Shown: positions 5,157 through 13,295 of the stretch, one piece after another | Layout: each line of letters starts with the position of its first letter | How positions within the stretch are numbered: the stretch's first letter is position 1 | Source: a virus | Strand: one strand, 5' to 3' | IMG/VR virus record: IMGVR_UViG_3300043436_002669 | Coordinates: 1-27,340 of that record | Length of the DNA stretch: 27,340 bases | Program-made: the position numbers and the translations under genes | The notes under the pieces: model-generated | Told to the model about the DNA's origin: nothing | The model's input: only the letters and a program-made list of their open reading frames with translations | Database searches by the model: none

Positions 5157-7403
5157 GTGACGCAAAATCCGCCTATGGTTCCATCTGGTCTGAACGAGTT
5201 CGACCTGCTTAACCTCGACCCGCAAACTCTGACGCCACCGGAATCCCGTATCCGTGACGTTAGGGCTGCAAGCTCGATCTATGACACTCTGCGCAAAGCC
5301 GACGAGAAGTCATCGAGCAACCGCGCACGTGTTGATGCGATGTTTGACGGTGCGGCACCTTACGACCAACGGGTCTTGTACTCGACTGGTCAAGGCAACC
5401 GGACCAACTTGAACTTCGGTGAGGCCCAGCGTTTGCTTGACGTTTCGATGTCTGCGTACGTTGACCTCTACACCAGCTTGCAGCAACTGATGCGGGTGTC
5501 GGTCACGGTCGGCGAGCCAGCCGAGCGACAAGAGGCGGAGGACCTTATTGCTGAGGAGTTGACGCAGACCTTGCGTGAGTGGCCCGAGTTTCATTCCAAC
5601 TTCCTGCGCCTTTGTACGGAGTTCACGAAGCACGGTGTCGGCGTGTCTTACTTTGAAGATCCGAAGAGCTGGCGCTTTCGTGTTTGCGGTCTGACCGACT
5701 TCCTTATACCGAGGCAAACCCCTGCATCCGAAGAGTCAATCGAAGTTGCCTGTGCCCGCCGCCAGTATCTGCTTCACGAGCTTTACGGCTTCATCAAGAA
5801 CGAAGAAGCCGCTGCGAAGATGGGCTGGGACGTTGACGAAGTGAAACGTATCATCTCGAAGAACGCACGTACTACTGGCCGTAACGGCAGCAACACCTAC
5901 GCCGATTGGGAAGTGACCCAACGCGAGATGAAGAACAACGATTTGTATACCGGTCTCGAAAACACTACGGTGTCTGTGATCCACATGTGGGTCCGTGAGT
6001 TCGACGGCAGTGTGTCGCTTTTGATGTTTGGCGAAGAGACACCGAAGTCTTTCTTGTTCCGCAAGAACTCGATGTTTGAGAAACCAGAACATGCCTACGT
6101 GATGTTCTCTTACGGTGTCGGCACCAACGGTACCTACCATTCGGTGCGCGGTTTGGGCAACCGGATCTTCAACCACATCCAGACCAGCAACCGCATTCGT
6201 TGTCAGATGATTGACTCTGCGATGATGGGCGGTGCCGTGATGATCCAACCGGAAACGCAGCGTGCGCTTGAGGACTTGTCGTTCACGATGTATGGGCCAT
6301 ACTCGATCCTTTCGCCTAACGTCCGTATCGTCGAGAAGGCCGCGCCGAACTTGACCAACACGATGCAGCCAGCACTTGCTGACCTGCAAAACCAATTGGC
6401 AATGAACGTTGACCTTGTGTCAACTTACGGCAACCAAAGCAGCCCGTACCGTAACAATCTTCAGACCGAACACGACCTCGCGGTATCGAGCCGCTTGACT
6501 GGTTCGACCATTAACCTTTTCTACTCCAGCTGGTCTCGCTTGCTTCGTGAGATCGTACGCCGGATCATTACCAACCCACAGCGTGATGAGTACGTCACAC
6601 GCTTCTACAAACGTTGCGAAGAGCGCGGCATCAGCAAAGAAGTCATCGCCTCGATCAACCATGACAAGACTGTCGCAGTACGCGCTATCGGTGCAGGTTC
6701 CGCCGCGAACCGCTTGCTTGCCTTGCGCGAACTTAACCAGATTGCCGGTAGCTACGACGAGGTCGGACGCCGCAACCTTATCCGCGACATCACTTCGGAA
6801 CGGGTTGGTCGTGATCTGGTGGACCGCTACGCGCCAGCAAATCCGGAGCCACGAATGACCGTCGATGCGAAGATTGCGTTGCTAGAGAATCAGGCTATGC
6901 AGTCCGGCCAGCCCGTTGCCGTTCTCGATAGTGAGCTACACGGAATGCACCTCCGCATGCACGCCCCACTCCTGCAACAATTGGTCGGCGGCATCCAGTC
7001 TGGAGAAGTCGATCCGATGCAGTCGCTTCCGCTTGTTGAGGCTGTGTACCAGCATTGCGCTGAACACACCAACTACCTTGCCGCTGATCCTTCTGCCAAA
7101 GCCGAAGTTGCCGAGATGAAGCAGCTTCTGCAAATCGCCGAAGAAGTCATTACCAACTTCAACCGTAAGCTGCAAGCCGAGCAACGCAAGGCTATGGAAG
7201 CTGGTCAAGTCGAAGGCGGACAGGAAGGGCAGCAAGGCCCGACGCCTACCGAACTCAAGATGCAAGAGCATCAGCTTAAGATGCAGATCGCCCAACAGAA
7301 GGCTGAGATCGAAATGCGCATCAAGCAAGCGAAGGCAGACCAAGACCTTGCACTCAAGGATGCAGAGCGTGCGCTGAAACTTTCTGGCAACGTTACTCAA
7401 TAA
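5157..7403 (+). CDS. Portal protein, about 748 aa
   Basis: Forms the ring at the capsid vertex through which DNA is packaged. Length and position (before scaffold and capsid genes) fit. The N-terminal region has the portal-like text YDQRVLYSTGQGNRTNLNFG followed by a long helical region, a central domain, and a Gln/Lys/Glu-rich C-terminal coiled coil (QLKMQIAQQKAEIEMRIK) like the extended C-terminal barrel or tail of large podoviral portals. The longest frame opens with TTG at 5121, but that codon is the -35 box, so GTG 5157 or ATG 5175 is the likely start. No Shine-Dalgarno sequence is present. The specific portal family cannot be fixed without a search. Confidence 0.9.
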   Translation: MTQNPPMVPSGLNEFDLLNLDPQTLTPPESRIRDVRAASSIYDTLRKADEKSSSNRARVDAMFDGAAPYDQRVLYSTGQGNRTNLNFGEAQRLLDVSMSAYVDLYTSLQQLMRVSVTVGEPAERQEAEDLIAEELTQTLREWPEFHSNFLRLCTEFTKHGVGVSYFEDPKSWRFRVCGLTDFLIPRQTPASEESIEVACARRQYLLHELYGFIKNEEAAAKMGWDVDEVKRIISKNARTTGRNGSNTYADWEVTQREMKNNDLYTGLENTTVSVIHMWVREFDGSVSLLMFGEETPKSFLFRKNSMFEKPEHAYVMFSYGVGTNGTYHSVRGLGNRIFNHIQTSNRIRCQMIDSAMMGGAVMIQPETQRALEDLSFTMYGPYSILSPNVRIVEKAAPNLTNTMQPALADLQNQLAMNVDLVSTYGNQSSPYRNNLQTEHDLAVSSRLTGSTINLFYSSWSRLLREIVRRIITNPQRDEYVTRFYKRCEERGISKEVIASINHDKTVAVRAIGAGSAANRLLALRELNQIAGSYDEVGRRNLIRDITSERVGRDLVDRYAPANPEPRMTVDAKIALLENQAMQSGQPVAVLDSELHGMHLRMHAPLLQQLVGGIQSGEVDPMQSLPLVEAVYQHCAEHTNYLAADPSAKAEVAEMKQLLQIAEEVITNFNRKLQAEQRKAMEAGQVEGGQEGQQGPTPTELKMQEHQLKMQIAQQKAEIEMRIKQAKADQDLALKDAERALKLSGNVTQ

Positions 7404-7408
7404 ATTAT

Positions 7409-7437
7409 TTGACAAATCGCGAACTTCGTGGTTTTCT
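7409..7437 (+). promoter_or_regulatory. Possible sigma70-like promoter
   Basis: TTGACA at 7409-7414, 17-base spacer, TTTTCT at 7432-7437. The -10 box is weak, but the ATG at 7444 is again 7 bases downstream, the same distance as at 4221 and 4818. Confidence 0.5.
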
Positions 7438-7443
7438 TCATTC

Positions 7444-7734
7444 ATGTTTGCCAACAAACCAGTTACTCCAATAACAATTGATCGGTGGTTTAATGACCCT
7501 CAATCAGCGCCGAGACTAAGGGAAATAATTGAGAACCCTTATTTTGAACTAGCAGCAGCTACTCTCCTTTCGGCATCCCGCCCCACTTTTTCTAACTTGG
7601 GTGACCCCGAACGGAACTCCCAAAGACAAGCGTGGTTGGCCGGATACCATGACTTCCTGAACGATCTCATTAAGCTGACCAAACAACCTGTTGCTAAGAA
7701 CAATAACCCAGATGAATGGGCCCACTACGAATAA
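7444..7734 (+). CDS. Small hypothetical protein between portal and scaffold, 96 aa
   Basis: The sequence begins MFANKPVTPITIDRWFND and carries the conserved-looking segment RQAWLAGYHDFLNDLIKLTK near residues 58-78. Small genes in this place, often with a similar AGYH...L..L motif, are common in podovirus head modules, but I cannot name a function. It ends 3 bases before the scaffold start, so the two are probably co-translated. Confidence 0.75.
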   Translation: MFANKPVTPITIDRWFNDPQSAPRLREIIENPYFELAAATLLSASRPTFSNLGDPERNSQRQAWLAGYHDFLNDLIKLTKQPVAKNNNPDEWAHYE

Positions 7735-7737
7735 CAT

Positions 7738-8874
7738 ATGAGCACACCAACACCTGAATCAGCGCCCGCTTCGGACGCCGCCACTCCTGCCGACAACGGT
7801 GGGTTCGTCGAATCCCTTGACTCGTACTTCGCGTCGATGGAAAACCCCGCACCGGAGCCTACCCCAGAACCGACGCCGGAGCCCAAGGAAACCGCACCGG
7901 AGCCCAAGGAAACCACGCCGGAACCCTCCGACAGCAAGCAAGACGCCCTTGCCGAACTCGATTCGGTCGAGCCTAAAGACTGGACACCGGAAGCAGCTCG
8001 TCGATTCAAGGAACTCAAAGCCGAACTCAAGACCTACCGCAGTAGGTCTGAGGAACTGGAGCAAGTCGCGGCTCAAAAGGAAAGCCGACTTCAGGAATTG
8101 GAAGCACTCGCCAACAATCCAGAGTACCAGCAACTCCAAGATCGGATCGCTGAGTACGAGAAGAACATGCTCGTCACGAAACTGGAGCAGAGCCACGCCT
8201 ACCAGACCCTTGTTGAGCAGCCACTCGCCAACCTCGTACAGGAAGCCGATAACATTGCCGAGAAGTACTCGCTCGATGCCGGTACCCTACTCGAAGTAAT
8301 CGCTACCGATGATGAGGCCGTACAAGAAGAACAGCTTTCTGAGCTACTCGCCAACGCCAGCGACCGCGATAAGTTCCGAGTCTACAAGATCATCGAAGAG
8401 GTCCGCCCCATCCTTGAACAGCGTCGCGTCCTACAAGAGCACGCTGAGGCGGCTCTGCGCGAAGCTGAGGAGCTTGACAGTGTTCGGAACCAGCAAAGCC
8501 TTATCGAGCGTGTGCAACAGCGTCAGGAGGCTGCTAACGCAGTTGCTGACAAGCTCAAGAACAAGCTCACGTTCCTTTCCGGCATGGAGGGTGTGGACCT
8601 TTCGGCCTACGCCAAAGAAGCGGCAGAGCTTGATCCCTCTACCCTTGACCCTGTAACCGGAACCTATCATGCGATGGCCGCAAAGCTGTTGCCGAAGATG
8701 GCTGCTCAGTACATCAGCCTCCAGAAGGAGATCGATTCCCTTACCGATCGTCTTGCGGAGTACGACCGTGCTACGCCGAGAGCCGGAGGTGGATCGCTTG
8801 CTACGGCTGGCGCACCTGTCACCGCTGACGGCAAGTCATTCCTTGATGCGGTCACTGCTGCATTTGGTCGCTAA
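7738..8874 (+). CDS. Scaffolding protein, 378 aa
   Basis: Predicted to guide procapsid assembly. It lies between portal and major capsid protein. The N-terminal 65 residues are low-complexity and Pro/Glu-rich (repeats of PEPT and PEPKET), followed by long coiled-coil helices from about residue 85 to 290 (RRFKELKAELKTYRSR, EELEQVAAQKESRLQELE), and a Gly/Ala-rich C-terminus ending SFLDAVTAAFGR. High helix content, acidity and this order are typical of phage scaffolds. No protease motif is seen. The start follows the previous stop by 3 bases, with no Shine-Dalgarno sequence. Confidence 0.85.
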   Translation: MSTPTPESAPASDAATPADNGGFVESLDSYFASMENPAPEPTPEPTPEPKETAPEPKETTPEPSDSKQDALAELDSVEPKDWTPEAARRFKELKAELKTYRSRSEELEQVAAQKESRLQELEALANNPEYQQLQDRIAEYEKNMLVTKLEQSHAYQTLVEQPLANLVQEADNIAEKYSLDAGTLLEVIATDDEAVQEEQLSELLANASDRDKFRVYKIIEEVRPILEQRRVLQEHAEAALREAEELDSVRNQQSLIERVQQRQEAANAVADKLKNKLTFLSGMEGVDLSAYAKEAAELDPSTLDPVTGTYHAMAAKLLPKMAAQYISLQKEIDSLTDRLAEYDRATPRAGGGSLATAGAPVTADGKSFLDAVTAAFGR

Positions 8875-9124
8875 TCAAATTCGACAGCTTCGTACAAATT
8901 TGTATTGACAACTAATGCGATTTGTACGAAGCTACCCGCAACCCCAAAAGTTGCGACACCGACGGTCCGCTCCGTACCAGCCAAAAGCAAACACGGTTCT
9001 AGTAGGTGAGACACTTGAAAGGTAACTTGAAGCTAAGGCCCATGCGCCTGTCGCCCCGCTTCTGCGACACCCGTGTATTCTTTAACTTTAACAACCTTTT
9101 AACTTTTAACTACCTACTACTACT
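8875..9124 (+). promoter_or_regulatory. Long leader of the major capsid gene
   Basis: These 250 bases hold no supported gene. They start with a perfect inverted repeat AGCTTCGTACAAAT/ATTTGTACGAAGCT (8886-8899 and 8920-8933) whose 20-base interior contains TTGACA (8905-8910). A hairpin TGTCGC/GCGACA follows near 9050-9070. The stretch before the ATG is a T/A/C tract of TTTAACTTT-type repeats and CTA triplets. No good -10 box follows the TTGACA at the correct distance. A structured or protein-bound leader for the most abundant virion protein is the likely role. Confidence 0.5.
8886..8933. repeat. Perfect 14-bp inverted repeat
   Basis: The arms are 8886-8899 and 8920-8933 with a 20-base interior. 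No T-tract follows on either strand, so it is not a standard terminator; an operator or RNA stem is possible. Confidence 0.85.
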
Positions 9125-10420
9125 ATGGCTATTAACGCTGGACAACTTTTCGCACAAACTGATGCGAACACCGCAATCGATACGATCCTTACACAAGAGG
9201 CTAACCGTATCGGTCAGGACATTCATCGCCGCACGCTTCACGTGTCTCCTTGGATGGACCTCATCAAGCAGACTTCCTTTCCTGACGGAATGGGCTACAC
9301 CCTCGGAACTCTGATCTACGACCGTGCTCTCCCGACCACGACTGCTAACGGCTCGACCCTTGGCACGAACTGGATCGACGTCGGTGGCGCGACTTCCGAG
9401 TCGCTTGTCACTTCGAGCACTCTCGATCAAATCATCACTGGTTCCAAAGACACCAACATCGGTGCTGGCACCAACAACGCTAACGGCAAGTCGTTCATCT
9501 CGTTCGCTCGCCAACTCAAGCAGTACTCGCTCAAGCGTGCTACCGTTGAGTCTCCTCGTATCAACGTGGAAGACCTTCGTTTCGCCGCTTATCGCACCGA
9601 GCAGCTCCGCGCTGTTATGGATGCGCTTACCGACGCGACCAAGTACTCGTGGGAAGAGCGTTATCGTGACGAGTATGACCGTATCTGCGCTAACTACGTG
9701 ATCTGTGAGCCGACTGGTACTGTCATCACTTCGACTGGTAAAGAAGGCAACGCTTCCGCTGACATCGACTTCGGTGCTGCTGGTGCTACTCCTTCCGCCA
9801 ACATCTCGAACAAGATCCTTGACTCGATCTACTTCCGCTTGGTCCGTGCCGGAGCTGGTACGAACGCCTACGGTCGTGAGAACGCACGCCCTGTCTTCGC
9901 CCTTGTCTGCTCGTCGGAAGCATCCTACGCGCTGCAAACCGAAGCTGGTTTCCGTGACGACGTTCGCTACAACAACGCGAAGGTCTCGGAACTCATCGCT
10001 CCGCTTGGTGTTGAGAAGTCCTTCCGTGGTTTCTACCACTTGATCGACGACCTCGCTCCTCGCTTCACCGATGACGGCGACGGCAACCTCACCCGCGTTC
10101 TGCCCTACACCGCTTCGAGCGGCGTGGTCACTCCTAACGCCTCGTACGAGACAGCCCCGATCGAAGCTGCTTACATCCTTCACCAAGACGTGATGGAGTC
10201 GCAGATCCCTGAGCCCATCAGCGGTTCTAACGGACTCACCTTCGATCCCGTCAACTATCGCGGTAAGTTCGCTTGGAAGAACATCCCTTCCATCGACCTC
10301 AACCCCGATGGCACAGTCGGCTTCTTCCGTGGTGTTCTTGCTTCCGCCTCGAAGCCCATCAAAACCGAGTTCGGATTTGTGGTCTTGTTCTCGCGGACAA
10401 GCACAACTCCTGCCGCCTAA
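9125..10420 (+). CDS. Major capsid protein, 431 aa
   Basis: Assigned from position directly after the scaffold, size, and a strong terminator behind it. The sequence (MAINAGQLFAQTDANTAIDT) has a helical N-terminus, then RTLHVSPWMDLIKQTSFPDG, typical of the N-arm of HK97-fold capsid proteins, and a long alpha/beta core with ERYRDEYDRICANYVI. Codon use is strongly biased (for example CGT for Arg, GGT for Gly), as expected for a highly expressed gene. The start is preceded by CTACTACTACT rather than a Shine-Dalgarno sequence. The exact capsid family cannot be fixed by eye. Confidence 0.88.
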   Translation: MAINAGQLFAQTDANTAIDTILTQEANRIGQDIHRRTLHVSPWMDLIKQTSFPDGMGYTLGTLIYDRALPTTTANGSTLGTNWIDVGGATSESLVTSSTLDQIITGSKDTNIGAGTNNANGKSFISFARQLKQYSLKRATVESPRINVEDLRFAAYRTEQLRAVMDALTDATKYSWEERYRDEYDRICANYVICEPTGTVITSTGKEGNASADIDFGAAGATPSANISNKILDSIYFRLVRAGAGTNAYGRENARPVFALVCSSEASYALQTEAGFRDDVRYNNAKVSELIAPLGVEKSFRGFYHLIDDLAPRFTDDGDGNLTRVLPYTASSGVVTPNASYETAPIEAAYILHQDVMESQIPEPISGSNGLTFDPVNYRGKFAWKNIPSIDLNPDGTVGFFRGVLASASKPIKTEFGFVVLFSRTSTTPAA

Positions 10421-10430
10421 TCAAACTAAT

Positions 10431-10467
10431 AAAGGGTTCCAGCTTAGTCAGCTGGAGCCCTTTATTA
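10431..10467 (+). terminator. Terminator hairpin after the capsid gene
   Basis: AAAGGGTTCCAGC (10431-10443), 7-base loop, GCTGGAGCCCTTT (10451-10463). The arms pair fully with one G.U wobble and are followed by ATTATA, giving a U-rich though not pure tail. It lies 11 bases after the capsid stop. Confidence 0.75.
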
Positions 10468-10497
10468 TAGATAAAAAATTCCCACTCTTGTCGAGTT

Positions 10498-11142
10498 ATG
10501 AAATTAGTTAGAGGAACATACTGTGAGATAAGAAAACTTTATTTCTGGAAGATGTGGAATGGCAAAGAGAAATGGGTCTCACTTGAGGAGTTAGAGGAAA
10601 GAAAAGCCAAAGCAGCCAGACAAGCAAGAGAGTTACGCGCAAAAAATCCAGAGAGGGAGGTCCGTTACCGCCGAAAATATTACTATAGAGATGTAGAGAA
10701 ATCTAGGCGCTATCTAAAAGAATGGAGGCAGAAGAATTTGGAAACGCGAAGGGAGCAACAGCGAGAATATAATCGACATAAAAGACTTACAGATCCTTTA
10801 TTTCTGGCTAAAGGAAGGATTAGGGGTAGGCTTAGAAAAATGTTGCAGCTAAAAAAGTTCACTAAAAGAAGCAGAACTTCAGATATAATCGGTTGTTCTT
10901 GGGGGCAATTGAAAGACTATATCGAGAATCAATTTGTGAGTGGTATGGCGTGGGATAATAGGAGTCTTTGGCATATTGACCACATTGTTCCTCTATCTTC
11001 TGCAAAGACCGTAGAAGAACTAGAGAAACTCTGCCACTACACAAACCTCCAGCCATTATGGGCTTCAGATAACATGAGTAAAGGAGCCAAATTGATCCTT
11101 GACAAACCTCTCGAAAAAGAAGAAAGTATCTCTGCACAATAA
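10498..11142 (+). CDS. Free-standing HNH endonuclease, 214 aa
   Basis: Cuts DNA with an HNH active site. The motif WHIDHIVPL (H159, D161, H162) is followed by NLQPLWASDNMSKG (N183 and downstream N), the classic HNH core of phage homing endonucleases. The N-terminal 110 residues are a basic helical region with Y-R-R-K-Y-Y-type repeats for DNA binding. The gene is clearly more AT-rich than its neighbours and uses AGA/AGG for Arg, a sign of recent acquisition. It is inserted behind the capsid terminator, between virion genes. No intron or intein boundaries are visible. Confidence 0.9.
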   Translation: MKLVRGTYCEIRKLYFWKMWNGKEKWVSLEELEERKAKAARQARELRAKNPEREVRYRRKYYYRDVEKSRRYLKEWRQKNLETRREQQREYNRHKRLTDPLFLAKGRIRGRLRKMLQLKKFTKRSRTSDIIGCSWGQLKDYIENQFVSGMAWDNRSLWHIDHIVPLSSAKTVEELEKLCHYTNLQPLWASDNMSKGAKLILDKPLEKEESISAQ

Positions 11143-11149
11143 CTGTGTA

Positions 11150-11163
11150 GTTAATCGATTAAC
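11150..11163. promoter_or_regulatory. Perfect 14-bp palindrome
   Basis: GTTAATCGATTAAC lies between the HNH gene and the gene at 11181, 17 bases before the ATG. It could be an operator; TAAATAT directly before the ATG might be a -10 box. Function unproven. Confidence 0.45.
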
Positions 11164-11180
11164 CCCAACCATCTAAATAT

Positions 11181-11576
11181 ATGCCTCCGACCTTGGATGA
11201 CCTGCCAACTCTTGCAACGAATTCGTCGCCAACTGGTGACGACCTTATTCCTGTTTACGACCTTACGGCGACTGGCTCGTCGAAAGTCCGTAAACTCCCA
11301 CTGAACCAGATCAATGGTCTTAGTTCTGACGATGTTGTAACCGACACTGATGCTGGTAACATTACCATCGCTTCCCGTGTACTGGTTATCTCAGGCGGTA
11401 CTACAAGCGCCATCACCCTGCCCGCCGCTTCCGGTGCGCTTCGTGAGCTGTTTGTAATCAATGACGGTTCAGGCACGGCTACCCTGCCAACTCTTGCCGC
11501 CGGAACCGAAGCTGTTACTGCGGGCACTTCAGCCCACCTTCTCAGCAATGGGACTGGTTGGTATCGTGTATCCTAA
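11181..11576 (+). CDS. Probable virion protein, fibre-like, 131 aa
   Basis: The N-terminus is DDLPTLATNSSPTGDDLIPVYD followed by a segment (SSKVRKLPLNQINGL) typical of phage tail-fibre and decoration proteins that begin with a D-L-P/T-x-A pattern. The C-terminal half is Ser/Thr/Gly/Ala-rich with alternating beta-like residues and ends LLSNGTGWYRVS, a common trimeric fibre ending. It is probably a small structural or capsid-decoration protein. The gene is followed by a terminator-like hairpin. No catalytic motif. Confidence 0.65.
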   Translation: MPPTLDDLPTLATNSSPTGDDLIPVYDLTATGSSKVRKLPLNQINGLSSDDVVTDTDAGNITIASRVLVISGGTTSAITLPAASGALRELFVINDGSGTATLPTLAAGTEAVTAGTSAHLLSNGTGWYRVS

Positions 11577-11587
11577 ACCCTAATAAG

Positions 11588-11625
11588 CACCCTGTAGCCT
11601 AAAAACTACAGGGTGTACCCTTTTT
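11588..11625 (+). terminator. Terminator-like hairpin
   Basis: CACCCTGTAG (11588-11597), 8-base loop, CTACAGGGTG (11606-11615), perfect 10-bp arms, then TACCC and five T. The next start codon (11626) follows the T-tract directly, so it could also attenuate or lead that gene. Confidence 0.6.
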
Positions 11626-12048
11626 ATGGCAAATACTCAAGCAGGACTCGGGGCTCAACTGAACTCCAATTATTTGAAGCAAAAAGCAACCCGCGCTAGT
11701 GCTGCTGATCCTAGATTCTCAAGCCAGACTAGCGTTGTAAACGTTAATGGCACTCCGATAACCAACCGCAGAGATCAAATTATGTTGGGTGAGAAGTACT
11801 CCCCCAATGCTAGTGCTGTTGGTCGTTTCGACCGCGCTGCTGCAAGAATCGCTGATAGAATAGCCGGAACTAGGGCTGCGCGGGTTCAGCGTGTAGATCG
11901 TGTAGTCGGCGGGGAACTCCGTGCCGCGAACCCTATTATACTTGGTGGTTCTATTGGCTCTTTGGGTGGTACACGAATTGGACTTAGTTCAAGTGGTTAT
12001 GGTGACGGGTATAGACAAACATATTGGAGCGCACCGAGTTTGCGATAA
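11626..12048 (+). CDS. Hypothetical protein, 140 aa
   Basis: Begins MANTQAGLGAQLNSNYLKQK. The middle is basic and Ala-rich (RFDRAAARIADRIAGTRAAR) and probably helical; the C-terminal 40 residues are Gly/Ser-rich (ILGGSIGSLGGTRIGLSSS) and aromatic. No family recognised. It is the only gene of the region whose start directly follows a terminator T-tract. Its position between capsid and lysis genes suggests a minor virion or assembly protein. Confidence 0.65.
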   Translation: MANTQAGLGAQLNSNYLKQKATRASAADPRFSSQTSVVNVNGTPITNRRDQIMLGEKYSPNASAVGRFDRAAARIADRIAGTRAARVQRVDRVVGGELRAANPIILGGSIGSLGGTRIGLSSSGYGDGYRQTYWSAPSLR

Positions 12049-12129
12049 TTAAACCTTACAAATCTCTTTACAAAAGGTTCCAGATCTGCCAACCTATTTC
12101 TGTAACCGAAAACATCAATTTCCAAAACA

Positions 12130-12366
12130 ATGCCCGCCTACATTCCAATGCCCGAAGGTCTTCAGCTTCCTGAAGAACCACAATTTGATCTTCCTGTAAC
12201 CTTTGAGGTGCGTGACAATATGCTCTACGCTCTTGCTGTTGGGGGCCTACCTGTTCCGCAAGAGGGCGAAGAGCCTGAAGAGATGGAAGAGGAAGCACCA
12301 GAAGGCGGAGAAATGGATTTCATGGCGGCTGTCGAAGCTGGTATGAAGAAACCACAACCCAAATAA
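12130..12366 (+). CDS. Acidic protein, paralogue A of the pair around the lysis genes, 78 aa
   Basis: The N-terminal half reads YIPMPEGLQLPEEPQFDLP, then VTFEVRDNMLYALAVGGLPVP. It aligns residue by residue with the gene at 13292 (IPLPDGIALPED..., FLLRGDKLMALELDGKPVP), so the two are paralogues. The C-terminal half is strongly acidic (EEPEEMEEEAPEGGEMD) and ends MAAVEAGMKKPQPK, matching the partner's LVAIERAMKPSKRS. No known domain. It directly precedes the small membrane-protein genes. Confidence 0.75.
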   Translation: MPAYIPMPEGLQLPEEPQFDLPVTFEVRDNMLYALAVGGLPVPQEGEEPEEMEEEAPEGGEMDFMAAVEAGMKKPQPK

Positions 12367-12370
12367 CATT

Positions 12371-12523
12371 ATGAAAACTACCGCACTAGGCATTTTAACC
12401 ATCATTGCAACGCTCGCTAACGTGGGCGTGCAAGTCCTTAAAGGCGGCGCACCCGATCTGATGGGCGCGTTTGCCGCCGTAACTGCCGGAATCGGCCTTA
12501 TCAAAGCCCGCGACAACAAGTAA
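12371..12523 (+). CDS. Small hydrophobic phage protein, 50 aa (holin candidate 1)
   Basis: MKTTALGILTIIATLANVGV, a polar bend (GGAPDLMG), then a second hydrophobic stretch AFAAVTAGIGLIKARDNK. Such short proteins ending in GLI-A-K/R-D-N are common in tailed phages, often next to lysis genes. Two weak membrane segments could make it a holin or an antiholin partner. Its stop overlaps the next start (TAATG), so translation is coupled. The start is 4 bases after the previous stop. No Shine-Dalgarno sequence. Confidence 0.65.
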   Translation: MKTTALGILTIIATLANVGVQVLKGGAPDLMGAFAAVTAGIGLIKARDNK

Positions 12524-12699
12524 TGACTACAGACCAAGGCAAGGACTTTCTACACGGCGTAGCCGGTACGGTAGCCCCTGCCCTTGGGGTTGTTACTTCG
12601 TTTCAAGAGCAGCTGGAATGGGGCTTGCGCATGACCTCACTGACGATTGGTATTGTCGTGGGGCTGCTTTCCCTGTTCCGACTGCTTAAGAAACTCTAA
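12523..12699 (+). CDS. Small membrane protein, 58 aa (holin candidate 2)
   Basis: An N-terminal polar and weakly hydrophobic region (DFLHGVAGTVAPALGVVTSF) is followed by a clear membrane helix, MTSLTIGIVVGLLSLFRLLK, with a basic C-terminus (LKKL). Size, one membrane segment and position directly before the endolysin gene fit a holin that releases the amidase to the cell wall. The neighbouring 50-residue protein is a competing candidate. Confidence 0.65.
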   Translation: MTTDQGKDFLHGVAGTVAPALGVVTSFQEQLEWGLRMTSLTIGIVVGLLSLFRLLKKL

Positions 12700-12740
12700 A
12701 TAGGTCAAGTGTAACACGACCTACAACGTAGATCCTAAAC

Positions 12741-13295
12741 ATGAGCACCATTGGAATCTGCATCGGCCACAGTCGCTCCGGCGATAAGGGTGCTGTCAAC
12801 ACAAAAGGTGCAAGCGAACACACCTTCAATAGCAAAATTGGACACCTTACCGCCGATTTGCTACGAAAAAAGGGATATACAGTGCATGTTGTTGACGAAT
12901 ATAAGGGGGGTTCCTACTCCTCAGCGATCTGCTGGCTATCGGACCACCTTGCAAAACTCGGCGTAAATGTGGCTGTTGAGCTGCACTTTAACTCTGCCGG
13001 ACCGTTCGCTCAAGGCCATGAGTGGTTGCACTGGTTCCGTAGCACAAAGGGGCAGCGTCTGGCATCCTGTTTCAATCACGCTTTTAAGGAATCCTTTCCA
13101 GAAGCTCGTGTACGCGGCGTCAAGTCCGCTGATAAAGAGGACAGGGGCAGCTTGTTCCTGCGTATTACCCGTTGTCCAGCGGTTATTCTTGAGCCTTTCT
13201 TCGGTTCCAATAAGTCCGAAACGGACTTTTATACAGCCAACCAAACCAAGATGGCGGAGTGTTACGCCAAAGCCCTAACCGATTACTTGACATGA
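12741..13295 (+). CDS. Endolysin: N-acetylmuramoyl-L-alanine amidase (Amidase_3 type), 184 aa
   Basis: Cleaves the bond between muramic acid and the peptide stem of peptidoglycan at the end of infection. The zinc ligands of Amidase_3 enzymes are visible: H10 in GICIGHSRSG, E26 in GASEHTFN, H82 in VELHFNS, and the catalytic Glu E151 in VILEPFFGSN. The protein consists of the catalytic domain only, with no cell-wall-binding domain and no signal peptide, so it needs a holin. Its stop overlaps the next start as ATGA. A palindromic stretch GGTC...GACC (12702-12720) lies upstream. Confidence 0.92.
   Translation: MSTIGICIGHSRSGDKGAVNTKGASEHTFNSKIGHLTADLLRKKGYTVHVVDEYKGGSYSSAICWLSDHLAKLGVNVAVELHFNSAGPFAQGHEWLHWFRSTKGQRLASCFNHAFKESFPEARVRGVKSADKEDRGSLFLRITRCPAVILEPFFGSNKSETDFYTANQTKMAECYAKALTDYLT

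Noticed and set aside
5736-6395. Leftward frame of 219 codons opposite the portal gene
   Set aside because: Shadow frame with no recognisable features inside a confident gene.
8905-8910. TTGACA inside the inverted repeat as the capsid promoter
   Set aside because: No acceptable -10 box lies 16-18 bases downstream; kept only as a possibility in the leader entry.
9110-10186. Leftward frame of 358 codons opposite the capsid gene
   Set aside because: It is a by-product of the strongly biased codon use of the capsid gene; composition is Arg/Ser/Val-rich and no start context is present.
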